Assembly (NCBI GenBank): GCA_937911505.1
Contig: CALEMF010000101.1
Coordinates: forward strand, 1-35,912
Direction: 5' to 3'
Length of the DNA stretch: 35,912 nucleotides
Source of the DNA: an uncultured Cytophagales bacterium
GTDB lineage: Bacteria > Bacteroidota > Bacteroidia > Cytophagales > Thermonemataceae
The position numbers and the translations under genes were made by a program. Each line of letters begins with the position of its first letter. Position 1 is the first letter of the stretch. The notes below the pieces were generated by a model, which saw only the letters and a list, made by a program, of their open reading frames with translations, ran no database searches and was not told the DNA's origin. Positions 7,919-16,844 of this stretch are shown in pieces.

Positions 7919-10900
7919 TTAGTTAGCCTCCACCAAGCCTCGTAAATCTACAGGTACTAGTTTAGACACACCTGGGTCTTCAGGATACATGGTCACGCCG
8001 TACATTACATCGGTAGCGGTCATGGTGCGTTTGTTATGGGTGACAATGATGAATTGAGACTCTTCCGAAAAGCGCCGGATGATATTGGTAAATTTATCTA
8101 CATTAGCGTCGTCTAGTGGGGCATCTACTTCATCAAAAATACAGAAAGGGGCTGGTTTGATAAGGTAAATGGCAAAGAGTAGCGAAGTGGCGGTCAGTGT
8201 TTTCTCTCCACCAGAGAGTTGGTTAATGGTTAGCGGACGCTTGCCTTTGGGCTTAGCCGTAATAATGATCGAAGACTCTAGCGGACTTTCAGGATTAGAG
8301 AGTGTCAGATCGCAGGTGTCTTCTTCGGTAAAGAGGGAGCGAAATACGTGTTTAAAGTGCATCCGAATTTGCTCAAAAGTAGTCAGGAAGTTTTCAGTGG
8401 CTACTTGGTCAATCTCGTCGATGGTGGTGAGTAAGGAATTCTTCGCCTCGGTGAGGTCAGCTTTTTGGCCGTTGATAAAGTCGTAGCGTTCTTTCATTTC
8501 TTGGTACGCTTCCATCGCCATGGGGTTGATGGGCCCGATGTTATCAATGGTTTTTTTGAGCTTTTGCGCTTTTTCTTCTAGTTCTAATAAAGAGAGCGGT
8601 TGTGCTTCTTCGGCAGGCGGGTTTTGCATCAATTCTTCTAAGTTTACATTAAACTCTACAGAAAGGCGTTCTTTGATGGAAGTAAGACTTAGTTTGGTTT
8701 CGTTTACCTTTTGTTGCATCTCTTGTACCAGCGCCTCGGTCATTTCTCTTTGGCGGCGAATTTCTTTGGCTTCCTTCTCGACGGTATCAATCTCGCCTCG
8801 AGCGGCATAATACTCTTTTTCTGCCTCGTTTACCCCTCCCTCAATGCGTTCTTTTTCTTCGTACATTTGGCGGAGTTCTTCGTCGTTTAGCTCTGTTTTA
8901 TTCGTCAAGGCTTCCATGTCTACTTTTACTCTCTCTAGCTCTTCCTGATTTTTTACGACACGTGCTTTCAGGTTATCGAGTGAGGCACTTTTAAAGTCCA
9001 GTTCCTGCTCTATACTTTGTAAGCGATTCTCTTGCTGATGAAAACGGATATTCTGCTGATTAAAAGCACCTGATTGTTGGTTGAGGAGCTCACTTTCGTG
9101 AATGAGTGCCTCATTAAGTGCTTCGGCTTCTTCTTTCAAGGCTTGTAAATCGCCTTGTAGGTCGCTGGTAGCAGGCGTTAATTGTGTAATTTCTTGTTCT
9201 AAATCGCCAATGCGTGCTTCTATGTGCTCTTTCTGCGATTGACTGTTCTCGATAAGGTTTTGTAATTGCTCCAGCTTGGTGCGTACTGCTACGATATTTT
9301 CATTGAGCTGATTGTACTGCCGTTGTGTGACTTGTATCTGCTCTTTAGGCGATTGTTGACGTAGTTCAGCAAGGTCTTGTTGCTTCAGAGATAACTGTGC
9401 ATTGGTTTGCTGAATCTTGTCTGTGAGCGTCTCTATTTCTTTGGTCAACTTTTCTAGGTTTTTGGCTCTTCCAAGGCGTTTTCCTTCAAAAGCGCCCACT
9501 GATCCTCCTATAATCGCTTGTGGGCTTTTAATGATTTTACCATTTTGGGTAATGTAGGTAGCGCGGGTATCGTAGGCAAATTGTTGCCACTGTGCCTCTT
9601 GGACGATATAGACACGTCCTAATAAATGGCTGAGTAAGGGCTGGTACTTATCTTCTGTGTGTACTACCTCTAATGCATAAGTACCTGAAATATCCGTGGA
9701 GCGCTCTGGCAAGGAAAGCTGCTTAAAATGCTCCAAAATAAAGAATTGAGCTTTCCCTTTTTTGGCTTCATGGAGTAGATGAACTGCCTGTAAGGCCTCT
9801 GCTTCGCTTTCTACCACATAGTAGTTGATGTAAGGAGCAAGAAAGTTTTCGATGGCCGTTTTGTAAGACTCTTCACAGGTGAGAATATCAGGAAAGAGTG
9901 GCGCGCCTTGCTGCCATTGGGCTTGGGTTTTGAGAAACTTAATGGCTTCTGGAAAGCCCTCTAAGTTATCTACTAATGATTTGGTAAGATTATATTCATT
10001 TTGCTTGGCATCCAATTGGCGATTGAGGGTAGCCATTTGGGTACGAAGCTGCTCTATTTCGTGTTGTATGTCTTCTATTTGGCTTTCTTGCTCGCTGGCC
10101 TCCGTCTCTAGTTGGGTCAATTGGGCTTGTACTTGATCGCGCTCTTCTTGTAGTTCGCCCAAGTTATCTTGATAAGCGGCTAGGCTGTCGGCTCGCTCAA
10201 AGTTTTGGGTGGTAAACTTCTCTAGTTCTTGCTTTAGACCTGTAATTTGGGTTTGTTTTATTTCTAGGTCTTTGTTCGACTGGAAGTAGGCTTGTTGTTG
10301 GGAGGTGAGTTTTTCATTGATAAGCTGTGCCTTAGACTGTACTTGTTGGGTCTTTTCTTGTTGCTCGTCGTAGGCCGTTTGTAAGTGCTTTAGCTCTAGT
10401 TGTGCCTCGTTGAGTATTTTTCCAGCAATGGCGCGCTCTTCTGTCAGCTTTTCTATTTCTGTCTGTGATTCTGTCTGGCGTTGCTGGTCTTGTACAATTT
10501 GCTCTTGTAAGGTAACTTGTTTGTCTTCTAGAAACTTACGGCGTTCGCTTTTCAGTTTTTTCTCACTTTCATAGTGGCGAATATCGTTGATGTATTCGTT
10601 AAGGGCTTTTTGGCGAGAAGCCAAGGTCTTTTCTTTCTGAATTAAATCTACTTTTTCTTTCTCTACAAAAGCCTCTTTTTCAGTGATCAGTTTATTGAGG
10701 TTGAGTTTCTTGTCTTGTTCTTCTTCTATTTTTTTGGCCATTGCGGTAAAAGCCTCTTGGCGCTCTCCTACACTTTTGCGAGCCAAGAGAATACTCGTTG
10801 TTTTATAGGCTTCTCGTGCTTGGTAGTAACGCTCCGTTTTTTTGGCTTGCTTCTCTAGGCTTTTCAAGTTTTTATCAATCTCAAAAAGAAGGTCTTCTAC

Positions 10901-11470
10901 CCGTGCTAAATCTTGGTCGGTGTCTTTTAGCTTGCGCATCGTTTCCTTCTTACGGACTTTAAACTTAGAGATGCCCGCTGCTTCTTCAAAAAGGTTTCGG
11001 CGTGAATTCTCCTTGTCATTCAAGATATCGTCAACCATTTTTAACTCTATAATGGCGTAGCTATCCGAACCAATCCCCGTGTCTAAGAAGAGATTGGTAA
11101 TATCTTTTAGACGACAGGTAACGTTGTTGAGGAGGTATTCGCTATCACCAGAACGATACAGCCTGCGTGTAATAGTTACTTCTGAGTACTCGGTGGCAAG
11201 AAGGTTTTTGGTATTCTTAAATGTAAGCGATACTTCCGCCATATTGAGCGGTTTTCGCTTCTTGGTTCCGTTGAAGATAATGTTTTCCATCTTATCTGAG
11301 CGAAGCGCTTTTGTACTTTGCTCTCCCAATACCCAACGAATGGCATCTACCACATTCGACTTTCCACAGCCATTCTGCCCTACAATACCGGTTACGCCCT
11401 CGTCAAAGTTAATGACAATCCGATCGCCAAAACTTTTGAATCCTTTTACTTCTAGCTTGGTTAATAACAT
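7919..11470 (-). CDS. smc: chromosome segregation ATPase Smc
   Basis: 1183 residues, the usual length for bacterial Smc. N-terminal head: Walker A GQNGCGKSN at 31-39 and the VVDAIRWVLGEQS motif. Two long coiled coils (about 170-500 and 670-1010) flank a hinge domain at about 505-660. The C-terminal head has signature LSGGEKTLTA, Walker B PAPFCIFDEVDAPLDDANV and a D-loop followed by SQFIIVTHNKRTM. Smc forms a ring with ScpA and ScpB and compacts the chromosome; neither partner gene lies in the window. The start at ATG 11470 gives the standard MLLTKLEVKGFKSFGD opening. A -7-like element lies 48 bases upstream. Confidence 0.97.
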   Translation of the reverse strand: MLLTKLEVKGFKSFGDRIVINFDEGVTGIVGQNGCGKSNVVDAIRWVLGEQSTKALRSDKMENIIFNGTKKRKPLNMAEVSLTFKNTKNLLATEYSEVTITRRLYRSGDSEYLLNNVTCRLKDITNLFLDTGIGSDSYAIIELKMVDDILNDKENSRRNLFEEAAGISKFKVRKKETMRKLKDTDQDLARVEDLLFEIDKNLKSLEKQAKKTERYYQAREAYKTTSILLARKSVGERQEAFTAMAKKIEEEQDKKLNLNKLITEKEAFVEKEKVDLIQKEKTLASRQKALNEYINDIRHYESEKKLKSERRKFLEDKQVTLQEQIVQDQQRQTESQTEIEKLTEERAIAGKILNEAQLELKHLQTAYDEQQEKTQQVQSKAQLINEKLTSQQQAYFQSNKDLEIKQTQITGLKQELEKFTTQNFERADSLAAYQDNLGELQEERDQVQAQLTQLETEASEQESQIEDIQHEIEQLRTQMATLNRQLDAKQNEYNLTKSLVDNLEGFPEAIKFLKTQAQWQQGAPLFPDILTCEESYKTAIENFLAPYINYYVVESEAEALQAVHLLHEAKKGKAQFFILEHFKQLSLPERSTDISGTYALEVVHTEDKYQPLLSHLLGRVYIVQEAQWQQFAYDTRATYITQNGKIIKSPQAIIGGSVGAFEGKRLGRAKNLEKLTKEIETLTDKIQQTNAQLSLKQQDLAELRQQSPKEQIQVTQRQYNQLNENIVAVRTKLEQLQNLIENSQSQKEHIEARIGDLEQEITQLTPATSDLQGDLQALKEEAEALNEALIHESELLNQQSGAFNQQNIRFHQQENRLQSIEQELDFKSASLDNLKARVVKNQEELERVKVDMEALTNKTELNDEELRQMYEEKERIEGGVNEAEKEYYAARGEIDTVEKEAKEIRRQREMTEALVQEMQQKVNETKLSLTSIKERLSVEFNVNLEELMQNPPAEEAQPLSLLELEEKAQKLKKTIDNIGPINPMAMEAYQEMKERYDFINGQKADLTEAKNSLLTTIDEIDQVATENFLTTFEQIRMHFKHVFRSLFTEEDTCDLTLSNPESPLESSIIITAKPKGKRPLTINQLSGGEKTLTATSLLFAIYLIKPAPFCIFDEVDAPLDDANVDKFTNIIRRFSEESQFIIVTHNKRTMTATDVMYGVTMYPEDPGVSKLVPVDLRGLVEAN

Positions 11471-11518
11471 AGCTTTCCCTCAACAATTTAGGATGGTATA
11501 TTTACTTTGAATAGAAGG

Positions 11519-11526
11519 CAAATTTA
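11519..11526 (-). promoter_or_regulatory. putative -7 promoter element for smc
   Basis: On the minus strand TAAATTTG matches the Bacteroidota -7 consensus TAnnTTTG, about 48 bases before the smc start. No TTG lies at the expected -33 distance, so the call rests on one box. Confidence 0.35.
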
Positions 11527-11627
11527 AGATTATTTCCTAAATTAAGGGAAGTTTTTTAGAAGATAGCTAGGTGTAGGCTTTTCGCTTATCAGTTCATTTT
11601 AGAATTCAATTATTATCAAATAGGTAT

Positions 11628-12113
11628 ATGGACGTATTATTTTTTATCATAGGGCTTATCATTGTAGTCATCAATATTGTTAGTCAGTTATCTAAGACGA
11701 AGCAGAAAAACCTTCCGCCACTACAACAAGATACTACTTCTGAAAAAGCACCCAACTCTAAAGAAATGACACTGGAGGATCTGTTTAGGCAATTTACAGA
11801 GCCCTCTGAAAAATCCCTTGAGCAGACCACTAAAAAGAAAAAACGTCCTGATGCCATAGAAGACGACCGTAGCTTAGAAAACGCTATCAACTACGAGGAA
11901 ATGGGGATGCAAAACTATGAAACGGTCAATTATGAAGATCCTACACGCAACTTCCAAGGACTTACCAAAAAAGATCTTAAGGATGAGCATCTCAATCCTT
12001 ACAGCAAAAAGCGCGGGCAAAAGAAGAATAAGTTTCTAAAACTCTTACGCAACAAGAATAGCGTAAAAGAGGCCATTATTATGAATGAAATTCTAAAAAG
12101 GCGCGTAAAATAA
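11628..12113 (+). CDS. small membrane-anchored charged protein of unknown function
   Basis: 161 residues. One N-terminal membrane helix (residues 3-20, VLFFIIGLIIVVINIV) without a cleavage site, then a soluble tail rich in K, E, Q and N. The tail contains the acidic stretch MTLEDLFRQFTEPSEKSLEQ, a tyrosine-rich part (NYEEMGMQNYETVNYED), and ends with a basic helix that includes SVKEAIIMNEILKRRV. This last motif is seen at the end of several short anchored Bacteroidota proteins; the family has no known role that I can name. It is divergent from smc and convergent with the cryptochrome gene (30 bases between stops, no terminator seen). Confidence 0.75.
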   Translation: MDVLFFIIGLIIVVINIVSQLSKTKQKNLPPLQQDTTSEKAPNSKEMTLEDLFRQFTEPSEKSLEQTTKKKKRPDAIEDDRSLENAINYEEMGMQNYETVNYEDPTRNFQGLTKKDLKDEHLNPYSKKRGQKKNKFLKLLRNKNSVKEAIIMNEILKRRVK

Positions 12114-12143
12114 TGATTAGGGTGTAAATAAAAATCTTAAGTA

Positions 12144-13577
12144 TTATTTCGATAACCAGCGTTCAAAATCTACCAAGGGGTTTGGATAATCTACCCCCAA
12201 CTGAACGTTGTATTGCCGTTGCTCTTCTTGGGTAAGCTCTCCAACGGTATGTACTTTGTTGGCAGGTACTTCTTCAAGTGCTTCAATCCAATGTTTTACG
12301 TACTCTCCTTGGTAGTCGTAGCGTTTGGCTTGACTCAATATATTAAAATAGCGATTTTCTCTAGGATCGTTGCCTACGCCTGCTACATAATTCCAATTAC
12401 CCCAATTGCTACAAGGATCATAGTCGATGAGTTTTGCTTCAAAATACATTGCACCCCACACCCAATTGACTTTTAAATCTTTTACTAAAAAGCTAGCTAC
12501 GTTCTGTCTACCACGGTTGGACATAAAGCCCGTCTCGTTGAGCTCACGCATATTAGCATCTATAAAAGGAATGCCAGTATTTCCTTGTGTCCACTTTTCA
12601 AACAACCCTTCGTGATCTTGCAGGTCGAGTTCAGTTTCTTTGATTCCAGTAAACTGGAAAATTTTCGCTCCATATTTTTTTGCTACGAAACGAAAGTAAT
12701 CACGCCATATCAATTCAAAAATGAGCCAGTAGGTAGAGCTATTTTTTACCCGCTCTTTTTCGTACTGTTTTACCTCTTCGTAAATCTTCCTAGGGGAGAG
12801 ACATCCTAGCGAGAGCCAAGGGGAAAACTTAGAAGAATAGTTAGCGCCCAGCAAACCGTTGCGTGTCTCCTTGTATTTCTTAAGCATGTCTTGCTTCCAG
12901 ATATAATTGTGGAGTCGCTGTAAGCCAGCTTTTTCTCCTCCCTTAAAATCTAGTACAGGCTCGTGCGCTTGTACAGGAAGCGTATGTGGATGTAAATCTT
13001 GCAGTGTAGGGATATTGCCTGCACTGACATCCGTAACACTAGAAAGCTGCTCGATAGTAGGAACTGTACTTCTTACTTGACTATTTTTTTCTACTGCTTT
13101 TCTAAATTCGGTAAAGATGTCTGGTAAGCGATTAACGGGAAAGGGTAAGTCGTTCAAATGGTATAAGGTACTGTCCCAGATAGTTTCTAGAGAAATACCT
13201 TTGGCAAGTAGCTTACGTTCTAACTCCTCTTCTACTGCTACTTCTTCAGCCGTTACTTCCTGACTCGTGTAGACACTAGACGCCCCTAGCAATGTAGTAA
13301 GGGTAGGGAGTACCTCTTCTGGTTTTCCTTGACGAACAATCAAGGTAGCACCTATCTCTTCTAGCTGATTTCTTAAGTCTTGTAAAGCTTCTAATAAAAA
13401 TTGTGTTCTTACTGGGCTCGTTTTAGGTAAGCCTATAGTCGTTTCTTCAAACCAGCGAGGATCAATACAAAAGACAGGATATACTTGTGTTGATTGCTGA
13501 CAAGCTTTGTAAAGTACTTCGTTGTCGTGGAGACGAAGATTATTTCTTAACCAAACTAATGTTTTTTTTGCTTTCAT
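12144..13577 (-). CDS. DASH-type cryptochrome / photolyase
   Basis: 477 residues. N-terminal alpha/beta photolyase domain (about 5-130): KKTLVWLRNNLRLHDNEVLY, then YPVFCIDPRWFEETTIGLPK, which is typical of the DASH group. The linker STLYHLNDLPFPVNRLPDIF is also DASH-like. The FAD-binding domain (about 240-470) has SSKFSPWLSLGCLSPRKIYE, WRDYFRFVAKKYG, MRELNETGFMSNRGRQNVAS and YDPCSNWGNWNYVAGVGNDP. Cry-DASH proteins bind FAD and an antenna pigment, repair cyclobutane dimers in single-stranded DNA, and in some species influence light responses. A light-related role agrees with the carotenoid genes elsewhere in the window, though the loci are about 16 kb apart. The start at ATG 13577 is supported by the first beta strand. 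Confidence 0.93.
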   Translation of the reverse strand: MKAKKTLVWLRNNLRLHDNEVLYKACQQSTQVYPVFCIDPRWFEETTIGLPKTSPVRTQFLLEALQDLRNQLEEIGATLIVRQGKPEEVLPTLTTLLGASSVYTSQEVTAEEVAVEEELERKLLAKGISLETIWDSTLYHLNDLPFPVNRLPDIFTEFRKAVEKNSQVRSTVPTIEQLSSVTDVSAGNIPTLQDLHPHTLPVQAHEPVLDFKGGEKAGLQRLHNYIWKQDMLKKYKETRNGLLGANYSSKFSPWLSLGCLSPRKIYEEVKQYEKERVKNSSTYWLIFELIWRDYFRFVAKKYGAKIFQFTGIKETELDLQDHEGLFEKWTQGNTGIPFIDANMRELNETGFMSNRGRQNVASFLVKDLKVNWVWGAMYFEAKLIDYDPCSNWGNWNYVAGVGNDPRENRYFNILSQAKRYDYQGEYVKHWIEALEEVPANKVHTVGELTQEEQRQYNVQLGVDYPNPLVDFERWLSK

Positions 13578-13657
13578 ACATACCTAAAACTGGCTGTCTT
13601 AAAAGAAGGTTTTAGGCAGATATACTTTTCTATTGTTGTTTTTTCGGTGTCTAAAAA

Positions 13658-14017
13658 TTAGAATGTACCTACATTAAGCATTACCAATGTACAACCTTCT
13701 ACTACTTCTATGCCCTTACTACGAGCCAGCTCAGCTAGTTCTTTATTTTCAGTACCTGGATTAAAAATAAGTCGTTCTGGTGCAGTCTCAAATATGTAGT
13801 CGTACCATTCAGACTGGTGCTTATCACTCACATAAAGGGTTACCGTATGGATATCTTCTTGGGTTTGCTTATGGTTGAGAATTTTCTCTCCAAACACATC
13901 TCCTTTCTTAATACCTACTGGTACGATAGGGTGCCCATTTTCTGTAAGTAACTGTGCAGCACGATAAGCATAACGGCTAGAATTAGGCGTAGCGCCTAAA
14001 ATGAGTGTCTTCTTCAT
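13658..14017 (-). CDS. CoA-binding domain protein (YccU-like)
   Basis: 119 residues, a single Rossmann-like CoA_binding_2 domain: KKTLILGATPNSSRYAYRAA at the start, GHPIVPVGIK, then PERLIFNPGTENKELAELA and GIEVVEGCTLVML at the end. Family members bind CoA or a related nucleotide; the physiological role is unsettled. The ATG at 14017 is preferred to an in-frame TTG one codon upstream. It is divergent from the patatin gene (145 bases between starts) and upstream of the cryptochrome on the same strand (80 bases), so the two might share a transcript. Confidence 0.88.
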   Translation of the reverse strand: MKKTLILGATPNSSRYAYRAAQLLTENGHPIVPVGIKKGDVFGEKILNHKQTQEDIHTVTLYVSDKHQSEWYDYIFETAPERLIFNPGTENKELAELARSKGIEVVEGCTLVMLNVGTF

Positions 14018-14104
14018 CAAAAGTGGTTGCTTTATATATTTTACCCAGAATTATCTTGTTAACTACAATACTACTTATTTGTTCAACAAAAGAAAAGTAG
14101 ACTA

Positions 14105-14135
14105 TTGTTTCTTTTCGGTAGTTCACTTACCTTTA
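14105..14135 (+). promoter_or_regulatory. putative promoter of the patatin gene
   Basis: TTG at 14105-14107 and TACCTTTA at 14128-14135 (seven of eight bases of TAnnTTTG counting free positions) are separated by 20 bases, the usual Bacteroidota spacing. The start codon is 27 bases downstream. Confidence 0.5.
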
Positions 14136-14162
14136 CAAAAATATAACTTCTTATTTTAACTC

Positions 14163-15194
14163 ATGACGAAAACAACCAAAACAGCACTTGTTTTACAGGG
14201 AGGCGGAGCGCTTGGCGCCTATCAATATGGTGCTATCAGTGCCATAGAAGAAGCACAACCAGACTTTGAACCTTGTATCGTTACGGGGGTTTCTATTGGC
14301 GCCATCAACGCAGCCGTTTACGTAGGCGGTAGAGAGGGAGGCGTGAAATCGCTCAAGCGACTGTGGGATACCGTAAAAATGCCCACTATCCCCTTTTTAC
14401 CACAGCAATGGCAGGCCAAAGCTTCTAAAGTAGCCAACCCAGCCATGTATTATATGAGTACTTCTTATCTCATGACCCCTCTTGTAGCAGAAAGTGTTTA
14501 CGATCTAGCCCCCTTTAAACAGCTACTCAACGACCTCATCGACTTTGATAAGATTAATCAATCGAAGATAAGGCTTGTCATTGAAGCCGTAAATGTGGAA
14601 ACGGGCGAGTTGAAGCAGTTTAATAACCACGATGAGGAAGGAATCGACCTCGACAAGGTGGTTTCTAGCATGAGTATCCCGCCTAACTTTCCTATGGTGG
14701 CAGTAGATAACAACTACTATTGGGATGGTGGGCTGTATGCTAATATGCCTCTGGCGCCTGCTATCAACTATTTGGAAGATGTAGAAACCAAGAAAGGCGA
14801 AAAAGTTGTACGGGAGTTGATCATCATGAATCTTTTCAGGAAGAACAGCCCACTCCCTACAAACATTATGGAAATATCAGACAGGATCAAAGAGATTATG
14901 TTTGAGAGTAAGCTTAAACTAGACAGAAAGTTCTTTGAACAAATGAAAGGCTACATAGAAATGATGCAAGCCGTTGACAAAGAGCTTCCTAAGAACAGCC
15001 CTGTCCGTAAAATGAAGGCTTACCAAGAATTATTGAATCATAAGATAATAGATCGCCACGGCGTACTACAATATGAAGCAGAAGGGGTTGAAGGTACTGA
15101 CGATTTTACGCCAGAAGCCATCGACTTCCGTTTTAGACGAGGGTACCGCGACATGCAAAACTACCTTCATTTATCCACCCAAAACTCAAATTGA
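14163..15194 (+). CDS. patatin-like phospholipase
   Basis: 343 residues. The oxyanion loop QGGGALGAYQYG lies at 12-23, the nucleophile motif GVSIG at 42-46 (Ser44) and the catalytic Asp188 in WDGGLYANMPL, so the Ser-Asp dyad is intact. Patatin-like proteins hydrolyse acyl chains from phospholipids or neutral lipids. There is no signal peptide, so it probably acts in the cytoplasm or on the inner membrane face. The C-terminal part, from about 220, is helical and charged and may regulate access. The downstream gene starts 3 bases after the stop, which suggests translational coupling, and both end at the terminator at 15643. Confidence 0.93.
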   Translation: MTKTTKTALVLQGGGALGAYQYGAISAIEEAQPDFEPCIVTGVSIGAINAAVYVGGREGGVKSLKRLWDTVKMPTIPFLPQQWQAKASKVANPAMYYMSTSYLMTPLVAESVYDLAPFKQLLNDLIDFDKINQSKIRLVIEAVNVETGELKQFNNHDEEGIDLDKVVSSMSIPPNFPMVAVDNNYYWDGGLYANMPLAPAINYLEDVETKKGEKVVRELIIMNLFRKNSPLPTNIMEISDRIKEIMFESKLKLDRKFFEQMKGYIEMMQAVDKELPKNSPVRKMKAYQELLNHKIIDRHGVLQYEAEGVEGTDDFTPEAIDFRFRRGYRDMQNYLHLSTQNSN

Positions 15195-15196
15195 CT

Positions 15197-15622
15197 ATGA
15201 CTAAGTTACTCTACAATCGACCCTTTTGTAGAATTTATTACCACGCTGACTTACAGTGTATTCATCTCGACTGGGAAGGATACGCGTTTAGTGAGCAGTT
15301 CAGAGAAGCTTGCGATGCCTCTCTGCAAGCGCTTAAAGAGTATCACGTAAGTAAAATGATTGCTGATAATACCAAAGCAAAGGTAGTAGGTACAAAAGAT
15401 CAAAACTGGATGCAGGAAGATTGGTTTCCACGTGCCTTTGCAGTAGGGTTTAGAATGTCTGCTGTAGTTGTAGCAGAAGATATTTTTAGAGATATTTCAG
15501 TAAAGAATATTGTCAATAGAATTAATAACCAACAATTTGAAGTGCAATATTTTACTACCTTAGAAGCAGCCAAAGGATGGGTTGCCCCTCTAGGTTCTCC
15601 CAAAGATGCACAGCGGGTTTAA
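15197..15622 (+). CDS. small protein of unknown function, STAS/SpoIIAA-like fold possible
   Basis: About 141 residues from ATG 15197 (a TTG at 15191 would overlap the patatin stop and is less likely). The pattern of strands and helices, with IHLDWEGYAFSEQFREACD, KMIADNTKAKVVGTKDQNWM and EVQYFTTLEAAKGWV, is common to a group of Bacteroidota hypothetical proteins that resemble the SpoIIAA/STAS type; I infer the fold only from this pattern. A STAS-like protein placed after a patatin lipase could regulate it, but nothing in the sequence proves this. Confidence 0.75.
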   Translation: MTKLLYNRPFCRIYYHADLQCIHLDWEGYAFSEQFREACDASLQALKEYHVSKMIADNTKAKVVGTKDQNWMQEDWFPRAFAVGFRMSAVVVAEDIFRDISVKNIVNRINNQQFEVQYFTTLEAAKGWVAPLGSPKDAQRV

Positions 15623-15642
15623 GTCACGCCATTTGCTAAAGT

Positions 15643-15686
15643 AAATAAGGAGGCTCTTCAACAAGTAGGAGCCTCCTTATTTTTTT
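15643..15686 (+). terminator. strong rho-independent terminator
   Basis: A perfect 14-base stem (AAATAAGGAGGCTC at 15643-15656, complement at 15669-15682) with a 12-base loop is followed by T bases to 15686. It ends the patatin pair and may also serve the convergent lipoprotein gene, since a T-rich stretch follows on the other strand. Confidence 0.88.
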
Positions 15687-15724
15687 CAATGATACAGTGA
15701 AGGATCATCGCATCTTGAGCGTCT

Positions 15725-16756
15725 TTACTTCTCCTCAATTGAGATTTTTACAATATTGCCATCTAGTAGGCTTGATACCAACACTTCATTAGATCCTAAG
15801 AAGCCAATTCCATTTGGAAAATTAAGTCCGTCTGCTACCGTTACTGGACCATCTGCTGTGGCCAATACTAGGCTCCCAGAATTAGGCACAATACCCATCT
15901 CCCCAAATGAACCCAATTGTAACGCAAATAAGTTTCGGTGGAAGAAAGGCTGCCCTATGTCAATCAAACCATTATAGCCATCTTGGAATTCAATAATGTT
16001 TCCGTTAAGGTCAATCTCATAAATACGAGCAGCGTCTGGTGGAAAAGGGAACCCTAAGAAAGTACACACAAAGAAACGATCTTTGTTGAAAACAATACCT
16101 GTAGGAACAGGCTCAACGGTAGGCCCGCCTACAGAGGTTGGATTAGGGATAAGGGGTAACTCTATGAAGACACTGAGTTTTCCATCTCTATCTCTTTTGA
16201 TAATAGCGTTTGCGCCACTGTCGGCAATGTAGATATTTCCTCGAAAATCGAAAGTAAGATTATAGATGTTACTATCGTCTGTATCATTCTCAAAATCAAA
16301 ATCGAGTATGAAAGTTCTAATGTCTTCTGAAGGCACTTGATCGGCTGTTACAGGGAGTTGATCAATATCAAAATCACGTAAGCTGAAACGATACAATAAG
16401 CCAGACACACCATTTACAATCCACAGGTTACCTCTGTTGATACCAAGGTGTGTAGTTCCTTCTATATTACCATCTGGCCGACGTACAGAAGGGAAGTTGG
16501 TAATGATAGGAAACTTTTCACCCTTTTTGTTGATAAAGGTTACTTGACCGTCGTTGTTACCTGTACCTGCTTCTGCTACAAATACGCCCAAACCGCCCAA
16601 CGAGGCAATCCCAACAGGGCTGTTTAGTTCAGAAGCGAATACTTCATTTTCAATCGTAGTAGGGGGTAGCTCTCCATCAATGGGTTCGATCACATTAGGA
16701 GGCATACAACCAATAAAACATAAAAAAAATAGGGAAAGATAGATAATTGGTTTCAT
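15725..16756 (-). CDS. ScyD/ScyE-like beta-propeller lipoprotein
   Basis: 343 residues. Signal peptide with lipobox FIGC (Cys17), so probably a lipoprotein on the cell envelope. The rest has repeated propeller blades: GIASLGGLGVFVAEAGTG, NLTFDFRGNIYIADSGANAI, VPTGIVFNKDRFFVCTFLGF, ARIYEIDLNGNI and FPNGIGFLGSNEVLVSSLL. Order and motifs (PTGI, GFPFPP, IYEI) fit the ScyD/ScyE family, named from the cyanobacterial scytonemin cluster; relatives occur widely without scytonemin genes, and no such genes are seen here. The actual ligand is unknown. It is convergent with the patatin pair. Confidence 0.75.
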   Translation of the reverse strand: MKPIIYLSLFFLCFIGCMPPNVIEPIDGELPPTTIENEVFASELNSPVGIASLGGLGVFVAEAGTGNNDGQVTFINKKGEKFPIITNFPSVRRPDGNIEGTTHLGINRGNLWIVNGVSGLLYRFSLRDFDIDQLPVTADQVPSEDIRTFILDFDFENDTDDSNIYNLTFDFRGNIYIADSGANAIIKRDRDGKLSVFIELPLIPNPTSVGGPTVEPVPTGIVFNKDRFFVCTFLGFPFPPDAARIYEIDLNGNIIEFQDGYNGLIDIGQPFFHRNLFALQLGSFGEMGIVPNSGSLVLATADGPVTVADGLNFPNGIGFLGSNEVLVSSLLDGNIVKISIEEK

Positions 16757-16844
16757 CTGTTTTGTGGGTTTATGTTGAAAATTGTATTAATATACGCATC
16801 GTTTACCACAAGGTTATTATCTGTCTATCAACTTAATATTACGT

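Noticed and set aside
11079..11510. 143-codon plus-strand ORF across the smc start
   Set aside because: It is antisense to the conserved Smc head domain; its residues mirror the Smc codons.
13583..13616. Hairpin CCTAAAAC/GTTTTAGG between the CoA-binding and cryptochrome genes
   Set aside because: Only eight weak pairs with an 18-base loop and no T run; not enough to call a terminator.
15725..16756. Possibility of a scytonemin cluster
   Set aside because: No other scytonemin or aromatic-pathway genes are seen near the ScyD/ScyE-like gene.
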